Shown here: in pieces, positions 31,495 through 39,871 of the stretch
Layout of the letters: every line of letters starts with the position of its first letter
Position numbering within the stretch: the stretch's first letter is position 1
Source of the DNA: Enhydrobacter sp.
Lineage (GTDB): Bacteria; Pseudomonadota; Alphaproteobacteria; Reyranellales; Reyranellaceae
Length of the DNA stretch: 43,130 nucleotides
Assembly: GCA_026126105.1 (NCBI GenBank)
Contig: JAHCJV010000047.1
Coordinates: 1-43,130 of the forward strand
Direction: 5' to 3'
Translations under genes and position numbers: made by a program
The notes under the pieces: model-generated
The model's database searches: none
Told to the model about the DNA's origin: nothing
Seen by the model: only the letters and a program-made list of their open reading frames with translations

Positions 31495-31926
31495 ATGACG
31501 ACGAACGACCTCACCATTGTTTTCGACGAGAAGGGCGGCGCAGACGCTCAACTGGTGCGCGAAAGGCTCGATATGTACAACGTCGGCGCGACCGGCGTAT
31601 CGACCTACTATCCGATGCATTTCTTCGTGAAAAGCAGCCTGGGCGAAACCAAGGGTGGCGTCCTGGGCGGCATTTGGGGCGGTTGGCTGCACATCACGTT
31701 CCTATGGGTGGACGAGTCGGTGCGTGGGCAGGACTGGGGCACGCGCCTTATGGACCGTGCAGAAGCCTACGCGCGCGAGCGCGGATGCCACTCGGCCACG
31801 CTCGATACCCACTCCTTCCAGGCCCGGCCGTTCTACGAGTCCCGAGGCTACGAGGTCTTCGGCACGCTCGACGACTATCCCAAGGGGCACAAGAAGTTCT
31901 TCCTTAAGAAGCGGCTTCAGCCATGA
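31495..31926 (+). CDS. GNAT-family N-acetyltransferase
   Basis: A 143-residue acetyltransferase. Motif A is W-V-D-E-S-V-R-G-Q-D-W-G-T-R-L-M, containing the acetyl-CoA pyrophosphate loop R-G-Q-D-W-G. The later L-D-T-H-S-F-Q-A-R-P-F-Y-E-S-R-G-Y-E-V-F-G is the conserved beta-5/beta-6 region with the F-Y-E-S-R-G-Y motif. It probably acetylates a small amine; its substrate is not predictable. GGAG stands eight bases before the ATG. It is divergent from TctC across 149 bases, in which I see no clear promoter. Confidence 0.88.
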   Translation: MTTNDLTIVFDEKGGADAQLVRERLDMYNVGATGVSTYYPMHFFVKSSLGETKGGVLGGIWGGWLHITFLWVDESVRGQDWGTRLMDRAEAYARERGCHSATLDTHSFQARPFYESRGYEVFGTLDDYPKGHKKFFLKKRLQP

Positions 31927-31935
31927 GGTCCTGCC

Positions 31936-32279
31936 TCATAAGCGCAGGAACATTCGAATGTCCGCGATCGTGCCATAGACGAAGGCCGCCGAGAGCAAGA
32001 CGGCAAGAAACGCAAATCCGCGCTGTACCGAGAAGGGTCCGAGGGTCGAGCGCGGCTCGCGGAATGTGCGGAAGGCGCTACGCACAATTCCGACGACGGC
32101 CCAGATTTCCCAGAGCATCCATATGAAAGGCCAATATAAATAAAGATTTGAGATCTAATGAGCAGACCAAGGCCAGGAAACGCCATCCCGAGCACGATGA
32201 AAGCCAGTACGCCGTTGACGAGGAACGATTTCACGAGCGACAGCTCGCCTCGCCAATGTGCGAGGAGATAGTTCTTCAC
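31936..32279 (-). pseudogene. Small membrane protein gene split by a frameshift
   Basis: From GTG 32279, overlapping the UDG stop as GTGA, a frame encodes W-R-G-E-L-S-L-V-K-S-F-L-V-N-G-V-L-A-F-I and one hydrophobic segment. Around 32140-32150 that frame turns into Arg/Ser-rich nonsense, while the neighbouring frame opens with L-Y-L-Y-W-P-F-I-W-M-L-W-E-I-W-A-V-V-G-I-V-R-S-A and a second hydrophobic segment ending at 31936. A single missing base near 32145-32152 would restore one protein of about 115 residues with two to four membrane segments. No standard slippery heptamer is present in phase, so mutation or sequence error is likelier than programmed shifting. Function unknown. Confidence 0.6.
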
Positions 32280-33103
32280 TTTGGTCCGAGTTCCTTCAGC
32301 TTCTTGTCGATGGCCAGCAGGTCCTGCCAGCTCTGGCGCTTGCTGGCGGGGGTGCGCAGCAGATAGGCAGGATGGAAGGTCGGCATGGTGGGAATGTCGG
32401 TGCCGTCTGTGAGGCGATAGCTCGTCCATTTGCCGCGCAGGCGGGTGATGCCCTCGGTTGTTTCGAGCACGGCCTTCACGGACGTTGCGCCGGCCAGCAT
32501 CAGGACCTTCGGCCGGACCAGCTCGATGTGGCGGCGGGTGAAGGCGAGGCACATTCCCTGCTCGGCGAGCGTCGGCGTGCGGTTGCCCGGCGGACGCCAG
32601 AACAGGATGTTGGTGATGTAGAAGCCGCCCTCGCGCGTCAGCCCGATCGCGGCCATCATGCGGTCCATTAGCTGGCCGCTCACGCCGACGAACGGCTTTC
32701 CCAGACGGTCCTCGTCGGCGCCTGGCGCCTCGCCGACGATCATCACCGGCGCGTCGGGCGAGCCGTCGGCGAAGACGGTGTTCTTGGCGGTGCGCTTCAA
32801 TGCGCAGCTGTCGAAGCCGCGAATCGCGGTCTCGAGCTCGGCAAGCGACTTGCAGCCTTCGGCGAGCGCGCGTGCATCCTCGACGAGCTGGGGCGACTCG
32901 AGCGGTACCGGTGCACGTGGCAATGGCGGCGCCGACGGTGCCGGTGGCGGGCGTAGCGGTGTGGGTGTCCGGGCTGCCGGCGGAGGCGCGACAGGCGTTG
33001 CGGTCGCCGGTGGGACGGCGAAGCGGTCGATCGGCTCCTCGCCGATCGCCTCGTCGACGCCGTTGTCGACGTACCAGCGCAGGAGGGCGGCGGCGCCCTC
33101 CAT
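32276..33103 (-). CDS. Family 4-like uracil-DNA glycosylase with incomplete iron-sulfur ligand set
   Basis: A 275-residue uracil-DNA glycosylase. Motif 1 is G124-E-A-P-G-A-D-E-D, then P-F-V-G-V-S-G-Q, R170-P-P-G-N-R and the C-terminal H244-P-A-Y-L-L-R. The first about 75 residues are a short helix plus a Pro/Ala-rich linker. Family 4 enzymes carry a 4Fe-4S cluster on four cysteines (a C-x2-C, then K-C-R-P-P and a Cys about 16 later). Here C100 and C185 remain, but the partners are F97 and W169, so the cluster is probably absent. It removes uracil arising from cytosine deamination. The start ATG shares one base with the upstream stop, and the end overlaps the small membrane protein start. Confidence 0.88.
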   Translation of the reverse strand: MEGAAALLRWYVDNGVDEAIGEEPIDRFAVPPATATPVAPPPAARTPTPLRPPPAPSAPPLPRAPVPLESPQLVEDARALAEGCKSLAELETAIRGFDSCALKRTAKNTVFADGSPDAPVMIVGEAPGADEDRLGKPFVGVSGQLMDRMMAAIGLTREGGFYITNILFWRPPGNRTPTLAEQGMCLAFTRRHIELVRPKVLMLAGATSVKAVLETTEGITRLRGKWTSYRLTDGTDIPTMPTFHPAYLLRTPASKRQSWQDLLAIDKKLKELGPK

Positions 33104-34167
33104 CAAAGACCTTTGATGAAGGCTGCCAGGATCGGCGCCCACATCGCCGCATCGGCATGGCTCGCCATGTGGCCCTTGTTCGACGGCAGCTCGACATAGG
33201 TGATGTCCACGCCCGCCTTGCGCATGTCGCTCACGTACGCGGGGCAGTCCGCGATGTCGAACAGCTTGTCGGTCTTGGAATTGACGTAGAGCACCTTCGT
33301 GCCCTTGAGCTTGTCATACTCCTTCGTGATGTCGAACGAGCCGATCGCGCGGCGCAGCGCCACCAAGGAATGGCCGTCGTAAACTTCAGCCCATGCCCTG
33401 GCGTTGGCGCGCATCGCCTCCTTGCGCTTTTCAGGGTCGGCGATCGTCTCGGCCAGAATCTCGTTCTGGCCGTAGTTGCTGAGGGTATCGAACCGGATCT
33501 CGGCCAGCACCTTCTTTATGCCGCCATTCTCGTAGTACCAACCATCGTTCCAATTGGGGTCGCTCGCCAGCCGCTTTTGCAGCGTCTGCAACTGCTCGAG
33601 CCCGCCGGGCGAACGCGGCGCGGTGACCGATGCCGCGATGCCCTTCATGAACCCGGGATAAGACGCCGCCCACTGGAACGACTGGAAGCCGCCCATCGAC
33701 GGACCGATCACCGCGACAAGGCCGGGAATGCCGAGCGAATCGACCAAGCGCTTCTGGCTCGCCACGATGTCGCGCATCGTGATCTCGGGAAAGGTCGGGC
33801 CGTAGGGCTTGCCGGTCCTGGGATCGGTCGTGTTGGGGCCGGTGCTGCCGTGGGCGGAACCCAAGGCATTGACCGAAATCACGAAGTATTTGTCGGTGTC
33901 GACCGCCTTGCCCGGCCCGATCAAACCGTCGAACCAGCCCGCAGTGCCCTCTGCGACGCCTCGACCCTGCTTGCCCGTGGCGTTCTTGCCGGCAGCGTGA
34001 TGGCTCGACGTATAACCATGCACCGCCAGCACGGCATTGTCGCGCTCTGCACTGAGCGTGCCGTAAGTTTCGTAGGCGAGCTCGAGGACGGGCAGGACTT
34101 GGCCGTTCTCGAGCTGGAAGTCCTTGGAAGTGAATATCTTGCTTTCGATATCAGTCAGAGCCGGCAC
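33103..34167 (-). CDS. MetX-like alpha/beta hydrolase (homoserine acetyltransferase fold)
   Basis: A 354-residue alpha/beta hydrolase of the homoserine O-acetyltransferase-like group. The catalytic triad is S157 in G-P-S-M-G-G, D300 in N-S-K-T-D-K-L-F and H333 in N-K-G-H. The N-terminal L-A-Y-E-T-Y-G-T-L is a MetX hallmark, and the oxyanion region is V-H-G-Y-T-S-S-H-H. The usual N-A-L-G and G-S-x-x-G-P signatures (N100-A-L-G-S) are also there. The absence of neighbouring methionine genes leaves either acyltransferase or esterase activity. It overlaps the UDG start by one base and is divergent from ETF-QO. Confidence 0.82.
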   Translation of the reverse strand: MPALTDIESKIFTSKDFQLENGQVLPVLELAYETYGTLSAERDNAVLAVHGYTSSHHAAGKNATGKQGRGVAEGTAGWFDGLIGPGKAVDTDKYFVISVNALGSAHGSTGPNTTDPRTGKPYGPTFPEITMRDIVASQKRLVDSLGIPGLVAVIGPSMGGFQSFQWAASYPGFMKGIAASVTAPRSPGGLEQLQTLQKRLASDPNWNDGWYYENGGIKKVLAEIRFDTLSNYGQNEILAETIADPEKRKEAMRANARAWAEVYDGHSLVALRRAIGSFDITKEYDKLKGTKVLYVNSKTDKLFDIADCPAYVSDMRKAGVDITYVELPSNKGHMASHADAAMWAPILAAFIKGL

Positions 34168-34245
34168 AGGTCCCCATTTCCGCCGGTGGCGATCCGGCCT
34201 TCGACAGGCTAATTAGAGTTGTCGGTTTGGCAAGGCGAGAAGGCA

Positions 34246-35901
34246 ATGGCACGCGAGGCAATGGAATACGACGTGGTGATCGTCGGCGGCGGCCCAGCCG
34301 GGCTCGCGGCGGCGATTCGCCTCAAGCAGCTGGCTGCGGAGCGCAATCACGAGGTCTCCGTCTGCGTGCTCGAGAAGGGCTCGGAGGTGGGCGCGCACAT
34401 CCTGTCCGGCGCGGTAATCGATCCGATCGGCCTCAACGAGCTCATTCCCGACTGGAAGGAGAAGGGAGCGCCGATCGAGACCCAGGTCAGCGACGACCAG
34501 TTCCTCTGGCTGACCAAGACCGGCTCCTTCCGCTTCCCCAACTTCGCGATGCCGCGGCTGATGAACAATCACGGCAACTACATCGTGAGCCTCGCTGACG
34601 TCTGCCGTTGGCTGGCGACGCAGGCGGAGGCGCTGGGGGTCGAGATCTATCCCGGATTTGCCGCCGCCGAGGTGCTCTATACGGAGGACGGCGCGGTCAA
34701 GGGCGTCGCGACCGGGGACATGGGCATCGGAAAGGATGGCAAGAAGAAGGACACTTACACCGAAGGCATGGAGCTGCATGCCAAATATACGCTGATCGCC
34801 GAGGGCGCGCGCGGCTCCCTGTCCAAGATGCTGTTCGCCAAGTTCGACCTGCGTGCGGGCGCCGATCCGCAGAAATTCGGCATCGGCATCAAGGAACTGT
34901 GGGAGGTCCCGGCCGAGAGTTTCAAGAAAGGCCTGGTGGTCCATACGCAAGGCTGGCCGTTGTCCGAAACCGGCAGCCAAGGCGGCTCTTTTATGTATCA
35001 TTTTGGGGAGAATCTGGTCGCCATTGGACTCGTGGTGCATCTGTCCTACGAGAACCCGTACCTCTCGCCGTTCGACGAGTTCCAGCGCTTCAAGACCCAC
35101 CCCGAGGTCGCCAAGTACCTCAAGGGCGGCAAGCGGCTGGTCTATGGTTCGCGTGCGATCAACGAGGGGGGGGTGCAGTCCGTCCCCAAGCTCACGTTCC
35201 CAGGCGGAGCGCTGATCGGCTGCTCGGCCGGGTTCGTGAACGTGCCGCGCATCAAGGGCAGCCACAATGCGATCAAGAGCGGCATGCTGGGCGCCGAGGC
35301 GGCGTTCGAGGCGCTGGCCGCGGGCAAAGCCGGCGGTGACGAGCTGACCGCCTATCCGGCGGCGCTGAAGTCGTCCTGGCTCTGGAAGGACCTGGACAAG
35401 GTGCGCAACGTCAAGCCCGCTCTCAAGTGGGGCTCGGTGCTGGGCACGATCTATGGTGGATTCGACATGTGGTGCCATGATCTCGGGATCCGCCTGCCCT
35501 GGACGTTTCGCCATACCAAAGCCGACCACGAGACCCTGCGCCCGGCGGCCGAATTCCAGCCGATCCAGTATCCCAGACCGGACGGCGTGGTGTCGTTCGA
35601 CAAGCTGTCGTCGGTCTTCCTGTCCAACACCAACCACGAGGAGGACCAGCCGGTTCACCTCAAGTTGCGCGATCCCTCCATTCCCATCGCGGTCAATTTG
35701 CCGCTCTATGCCGAGCCGGCGCAGCGCTATTGTCCCGCTGGCGTTTACGAAGTCGTCACCTCAGACAGCGGCCAGCCGCGCTTCCAGATCAACGCGCAGA
35801 ACTGCGTTCACTGCAAGACCTGCGATATCAAGGATCCGGCGCAGAACATCGACTGGACGGTGCCGGAGGGCGGCGGCGGGCCCAATTACCCGAACATGTG
35901 A
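34246..35901 (+). CDS. Electron transfer flavoprotein-ubiquinone oxidoreductase
   Basis: A 551-residue enzyme passing electrons from ETF to ubiquinone at the membrane. The FAD motif is V-I-V-G-G-G-P-A-G-L-A-A-A near residue 9, followed by L-E-K-G-S-E-V-G-A-H-I-L-S-G-A. The central C-S-A-G-F-V-N-V-P-R-I-K-G-S-H-N-A is the membrane/ubiquinone region. The C-terminal 4Fe-4S ligands are Y-C-P-A-G-V-Y-E and N-C-V-H-C-K-T-C. Full length. ATG 34246 is chosen; ATG 34261 is also possible, and the TTG at 34219 adds residues unlike the family. It serves acyl-CoA and dimethylglycine-type dehydrogenases. Confidence 0.96.
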   Translation: MAREAMEYDVVIVGGGPAGLAAAIRLKQLAAERNHEVSVCVLEKGSEVGAHILSGAVIDPIGLNELIPDWKEKGAPIETQVSDDQFLWLTKTGSFRFPNFAMPRLMNNHGNYIVSLADVCRWLATQAEALGVEIYPGFAAAEVLYTEDGAVKGVATGDMGIGKDGKKKDTYTEGMELHAKYTLIAEGARGSLSKMLFAKFDLRAGADPQKFGIGIKELWEVPAESFKKGLVVHTQGWPLSETGSQGGSFMYHFGENLVAIGLVVHLSYENPYLSPFDEFQRFKTHPEVAKYLKGGKRLVYGSRAINEGGVQSVPKLTFPGGALIGCSAGFVNVPRIKGSHNAIKSGMLGAEAAFEALAAGKAGGDELTAYPAALKSSWLWKDLDKVRNVKPALKWGSVLGTIYGGFDMWCHDLGIRLPWTFRHTKADHETLRPAAEFQPIQYPRPDGVVSFDKLSSVFLSNTNHEEDQPVHLKLRDPSIPIAVNLPLYAEPAQRYCPAGVYEVVTSDSGQPRFQINAQNCVHCKTCDIKDPAQNIDWTVPEGGGGPNYPNM

Positions 35902-35906
35902 CTGGT

Positions 35907-37664
35907 ATGCGACCCATTTCCTTTGTGCTGCTGTCCGCGGCGCTCATGCTTTCGGCTCCTTTGGAGAGCTATGCTCAAGGCGCAGGCGGGGGGCAACCTC
36001 CTCGGGTCTCGTCCCGGCATCTCGCTTCAATCTCGCTCAGTGGGCGATACCTCGCCGGGCGCGTGGCCGAGCAGGATCACGATTACGACAGCGGGGCCGA
36101 CCAGCTCGACCTCGCCTTGGCGCAGCGCCCTGGCGACCTCGAGCTGCTCTACAATGCTTTCCGGCTGCGTACCTACGCCGGCAGGATCGACGCTGCCGCG
36201 CAGCTCGCACCGCAGGTCCTGACCGTCAAGCCCGGCGACGGGATCGCCAATCTCGTGCTGGCCATCCAGCAGATCAAGCGCGGCGAATACCGCGCCGCAG
36301 AGCAGCAGCTTGCCCGGATTGGAGGGGAAAACCAGCTCGGTCCCTTACGCGAGTTCGTCGTTGCCTGGCTGCGCGCCGGACAGAAAGATTTCGTCTCGGC
36401 CCGCGCGACACTCGCCCGGTTGAAGACCCAGGATGAGCGGTCCCAGGCGCCGGTGATGGCGGTGGAGGCGCAGATCGAAGAGATGGCGGGGGACAAGGCT
36501 GCGGCGGAGGCGAAATACCGCCGCGCTGTCGAACTCGATCCCTCGGCCCTCCGGGTCGTCATGACCGCAGCCGACGGTCTGCGACGTCTCGGCAAGCCGG
36601 ACGAAGCACGCGCGCTCCTGAAGGCCTTTGGCGACAAGTACAGCGATTCCGTGCTGATGGACGGGGCGATGGCAGCCGATGCGCCGATGCCCAAGCCGCC
36701 GACGCCCGCGTCGGGAATTGCGGAGATCATGTTCGATATCGGTACTGCGCTGAATGGCGACGCGCGCAACCAGCGCGGCGACCTCGCCCTTATCTTCGAG
36801 CAGTTCGCGGTCTACCTGAAACCGGATCACGACTTCGCCTGGCTGACCATCGCCAGCCTCTACGAGCAATGGGGCAATTCGACGAAGGCGCTCGCGGCCT
36901 ACGGAAAGGTCGCGCCGACGTCGCCCCTCTACTGGCAGGCGGGCCTGCGTGCGGCCGCGTTGGACGCGCAGGAGGAGCGCTTCGACGCAGCGGTGAGCAG
37001 GCTGCGCGCACTCGTGGCAGAAAAGCCCGACCGTATCGATGCCGCACTAACCCTGGCAGACCTGTTGCGCAGCAAGGAACGGTATGACGATGCCGTCGCT
37101 GCTTACGACATCGCGATCCAGCGGATACACACGATCGACGAGCGCCACTGGCCGGTGTTCTTCGGCCGCGGCATGGTGCTCGAGCGCACGAAGCAGTGGC
37201 CGCGGGCGGAGGCGGACATGAAGAAGGCGCTCGAGCTGTCACCCGAGCAGCCTTACGTGCTGAACTATCTCGGCTACAGCTGGATTGATCAGGGCCTCAA
37301 TCTCGACGCAGGCATGAAGATGCTGAAACGCGCGACCGAGCTGCGACCCGACGATGGCGCGATCACCGACTCGGTGGGCTGGGCCTATTACCGCCTCGGC
37401 CAGTTCGACAAGGCGGTCGAATGGCTGGAGCGGGCGAGCGAGCAGAAGGGCGACGACGCCACCGTCGTCGAGCATCTTGGTGATGCCTACTGGCATGTCG
37501 GCCGCCGCCGCGAAGCGCGCTTCCAGTGGGCGCGCGCGCTGAACCAGAAGCCCGACAAGGAACGAATACCGGTGATCCTCGACAAGATCAGCAACGGGCT
37601 GAACGCGACCAACGACAAGCCGTCCGTCTATGAGAAGGCGGCCGACAACAAGCAAGGCGGCTGA
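35907..37664 (+). CDS. Exported tetratricopeptide-repeat protein
   Basis: A 585-residue protein with a Sec signal peptide (residues 1-23, cleavage after S-Y-A) and at least eight TPR-like helical pairs. Clear units are near 185-220 (A-E-A-K-Y-R-R-A-V-E-L-D-P), 430-470 (A-E-A-D-M-K-K-A-L-E-L-S-P) and 500-530 (F-D-K-A-V-E-W-L-E-R-A). It is probably a periplasmic scaffold for envelope or polysaccharide assembly. It begins five bases after the ETF-QO stop and runs into ispE after 20 bases, an arrangement I regard as common in alphaproteobacteria. No lipobox Cys is seen. Confidence 0.88.
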   Translation: MRPISFVLLSAALMLSAPLESYAQGAGGGQPPRVSSRHLASISLSGRYLAGRVAEQDHDYDSGADQLDLALAQRPGDLELLYNAFRLRTYAGRIDAAAQLAPQVLTVKPGDGIANLVLAIQQIKRGEYRAAEQQLARIGGENQLGPLREFVVAWLRAGQKDFVSARATLARLKTQDERSQAPVMAVEAQIEEMAGDKAAAEAKYRRAVELDPSALRVVMTAADGLRRLGKPDEARALLKAFGDKYSDSVLMDGAMAADAPMPKPPTPASGIAEIMFDIGTALNGDARNQRGDLALIFEQFAVYLKPDHDFAWLTIASLYEQWGNSTKALAAYGKVAPTSPLYWQAGLRAAALDAQEERFDAAVSRLRALVAEKPDRIDAALTLADLLRSKERYDDAVAAYDIAIQRIHTIDERHWPVFFGRGMVLERTKQWPRAEADMKKALELSPEQPYVLNYLGYSWIDQGLNLDAGMKMLKRATELRPDDGAITDSVGWAYYRLGQFDKAVEWLERASEQKGDDATVVEHLGDAYWHVGRRREARFQWARALNQKPDKERIPVILDKISNGLNATNDKPSVYEKAADNKQGG

Positions 37665-37684
37665 TCGCGCGCGCTGCCGCCGAC

Positions 37685-38527
37685 GTGCTTGCGCCAGCCA
37701 AGATCAATCTCTGGCTGAACGTCCTCGGCCGGCGCGCCGACGGCTATCATCTGCTGGACTCACTCGTCGCCTTCACCGACCTCGCCGACGTAATCGAAGC
37801 GGCGCCGTCCGATCGGCTTTCGCTGACAGTCGAAGGTCCGTTTGCCGCGACGCTGAACGGTGAAGGAGACAATCTCGTACTGAAAGCGGCACGTCTGCTG
37901 GCCGACCGGGCAGGCATTTCTCCACGCGTCGCTCTGCGTCTTCACAAGAACATTCCCGTGGCTGCCGGCCTCGGCGGCGGGTCGGCGGATGCTGCGGCAG
38001 TGCTGCGGCTGTTGACCGAGCAGTGGCGCGTGGCGCTGCCCGTCGAAGAGCTGTTCGACCTGGCGGCGCGGTTGGGCGCAGACGTGCCGATGTGCCTGGC
38101 CGGCCGCGCGGCGCTGGTTTCGGGCGTCGGGGAACGGCTAGCGCCGGCGCCTCCCTTGCCGCCATGCACGATTCTCTTGGTCAATCCTGGCAATCCACTG
38201 CCGACATCCCAGGTCTTTGCCAAGCGGCAAGGTGCATTTTCTCCTGCACGCACCCCGAGACTCTGGAGGAATGCGGCAAGCTTCGCGGCGGTCTTGGCCG
38301 AATACGGCAACGACCTCACCGACGCGGCGGTCGCGCTTCGGCCGGAGATTGCCCAGGTGCTCGCCTTCCTCGGGACGAGCGAAGGGGTGCTGCATGCCGC
38401 CATGAGCGGCAGCGGTGCGACCTGCTTCGCACTTTACGAAGACTTTCCACTCGCGGAGCGCGCCGCGGCAGGCGTGCCGGCGCAGTGGTGGCGATACGTC
38501 GGAAAGCTTGTCGCTGGCGATCCATGA
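37685..38527 (+). CDS. ispE: 4-diphosphocytidyl-2-C-methyl-D-erythritol kinase
   Basis: A 280-residue GHMP kinase of the MEP isoprenoid pathway, phosphorylating CDP-ME at the 2-hydroxyl. A-P-A-K-I-N-L-W-L at residues 3-11 contains the catalytic Lys. The ATP loop is P-V-A-A-G-L-G-G-G-S-A-D-A-A-A. The C-terminal M-S-G-S-G-A-T-C-F-A-L is motif 3. The L-G-A-D-V-P stretch has the catalytic Asp. It starts with GTG at 37685; only CTG exists further upstream in frame after the TPR stop. Convergent with the Sel1 gene, 57 bases apart. Confidence 0.95.
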   Translation: MLAPAKINLWLNVLGRRADGYHLLDSLVAFTDLADVIEAAPSDRLSLTVEGPFAATLNGEGDNLVLKAARLLADRAGISPRVALRLHKNIPVAAGLGGGSADAAAVLRLLTEQWRVALPVEELFDLAARLGADVPMCLAGRAALVSGVGERLAPAPPLPPCTILLVNPGNPLPTSQVFAKRQGAFSPARTPRLWRNAASFAAVLAEYGNDLTDAAVALRPEIAQVLAFLGTSEGVLHAAMSGSGATCFALYEDFPLAERAAAGVPAQWWRYVGKLVAGDP

Positions 38528-38584
38528 GTTCTGGTCGCAGCGCTCTCCGGGGCCGAACTTACAAGTGGGCTGGAATCGGGCGGT

Positions 38585-39871
38585 CTAAGGTTTTGGTGGT
38601 TGACTGGGAGGCGGAGGCGGCAAGGGTGACCTTGCAACGGCATCGTGCTGCGCAATCGCCCTGAGTGCGGCCACATAGACCACGCGTGACGCCTCACCGG
38701 TTTCGCGCAGCCCCACACTCCTTTCGAAGTCGATGATCGCTGCGCGCGTCGCTGGCCCCAGAACGCCGTCGGCCTTGCCGTTCAGGCGCTGCAAGTCGAT
38801 CAACACCTGCTGGACCGTCCGCACTTGTTCGGCAGCCGACCTGGGCCACCCGATGGCTTCGTCGTCCTCTGGGGGCGGTGCCGATGGCGCCGGCGGTCGC
38901 GGCGGCACCGCAAGCCCCGTGGATGGTGGAGCGGTCACGCCCGGCCGAGCTTCGGCCTTCGGCGGAGCACGCGCCGCGAAAAGCTCCTGTAATTCGGCTC
39001 GGCCGATCATTTCAGCGCGATCGAGTTCCGCTGGTGTAAGTGCGCGCCGAAGGCTCTCGACCCTCTGTTGGGCCAGCTTCAACAACGGCGTCTCCGCCGC
39101 GTGATTGGCTTGGCGCTCGAATTCGACGGCAATGGCAAACCAGGCCATCGCGAGGGGCGCGTCCTTCAGGTCCACATCGCCACGCTCGTAAATGTCGCCC
39201 AGCAGGAACATCGACCCCGTCATGCCCTGTCGCGCCGCCGACTGAAGCAACTCGATCGCCTTCTTTCCATCACGCGGCACGCCTTTGCCGTCGCGCAACA
39301 TCAATGCGAGATTGTGCTTGGCGACTGCAACGTTCCCGTCGACGGCCTTCTGATACCATTCGATGGCCCTTGTCGGATCGCGCTCCACGACGAAACCGCG
39401 CTCGTACATGACACCGGCATTGAAGGCGGCGGTGGGTGATCCGCCCTCCGCCGCGCGTAGCAGCCAGCCGGCGCCGGACTGCGTATCCTGCGGGACGCCG
39501 ATGCCGGACACCAGCCGGCGTGCGAGTTCCTCCATTGCACGCAAGTCGCCGCTGTAGGCGAGAGCACGCAGCTCGTCGATTGGCAGGGCAAGCCATTCGG
39601 CGGTGCCTGCTGGCCTGGCGGAAGTCGGCACCGGTAGTGACGCTGGTTCAGCAGCGGCTTCGGCCGGCGGCGGTTCCGGCGGCGGCGGCAGCCTGATCGT
39701 GGCGTCGGTTGAAGGAGCGGGTACCGGCCGGACGGCGGGTACGGACTCCGGTGGCGATGCCTGCGGCTCGTTCGTGGAAAGTATTATCAGCGCGGTGGCA
39801 GCGACAGCGACGAGCGGCATTGCGACCAGCAGAGCCGGACGGAGGAAGCGCCATTCGGGCTTGCCGGTCAT
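38585..39871 (-). CDS. Membrane-anchored Sel1-repeat protein with C-terminal peptidoglycan-binding domain
   Basis: A 428-residue protein. A single membrane segment (about 11-31) is followed by a Pro-rich linker (35-90), Sel1-like repeats at about 100-260 (A-M-E-E-L-A-R-R-L, A-A-F-N-A-G-V-M-Y-E-R-G, A-K-H-N-L-A-L-M-L-R-D-G-K-G-V), a second Pro/Ala-rich linker (303-335) and a PG_binding_1-type domain at about 345-405 (V-Q-Q-V-L-I-D-L, G-K-A-D-G-V-L-G-P-A-T-R-A-A-I). The C-terminus is a proline tail. It probably spans from inner membrane to peptidoglycan. Start ATG 39871 overlaps the ctaA stop as ATGA. Confidence 0.85.
   Translation of the reverse strand: MTGKPEWRFLRPALLVAMPLVAVAATALIILSTNEPQASPPESVPAVRPVPAPSTDATIRLPPPPEPPPAEAAAEPASLPVPTSARPAGTAEWLALPIDELRALAYSGDLRAMEELARRLVSGIGVPQDTQSGAGWLLRAAEGGSPTAAFNAGVMYERGFVVERDPTRAIEWYQKAVDGNVAVAKHNLALMLRDGKGVPRDGKKAIELLQSAARQGMTGSMFLLGDIYERGDVDLKDAPLAMAWFAIAVEFERQANHAAETPLLKLAQQRVESLRRALTPAELDRAEMIGRAELQELFAARAPPKAEARPGVTAPPSTGLAVPPRPPAPSAPPPEDDEAIGWPRSAAEQVRTVQQVLIDLQRLNGKADGVLGPATRAAIIDFERSVGLRETGEASRVVYVAALRAIAQHDAVARSPLPPPPPSQPPKP

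Noticed and set aside
32135..32160. Programmed -1 ribosomal frameshift in the small membrane protein
   Set aside because: The A- and T-rich run looked suggestive, but no X-XXY-YYZ heptamer is in the correct phase and no downstream stem is evident; a simple base loss fits better.
32880..33010. Nucleotide repeat or CRISPR-like array in the UDG gene
   Set aside because: The repetition is only the Pro/Ala-rich linker coding sequence, with irregular units and no spacers.
34213..35658. A 481-codon minus-strand frame opposite ETF-QO
   Set aside because: Composition is that of an antisense shadow, and ETF-QO is well supported on the plus strand.
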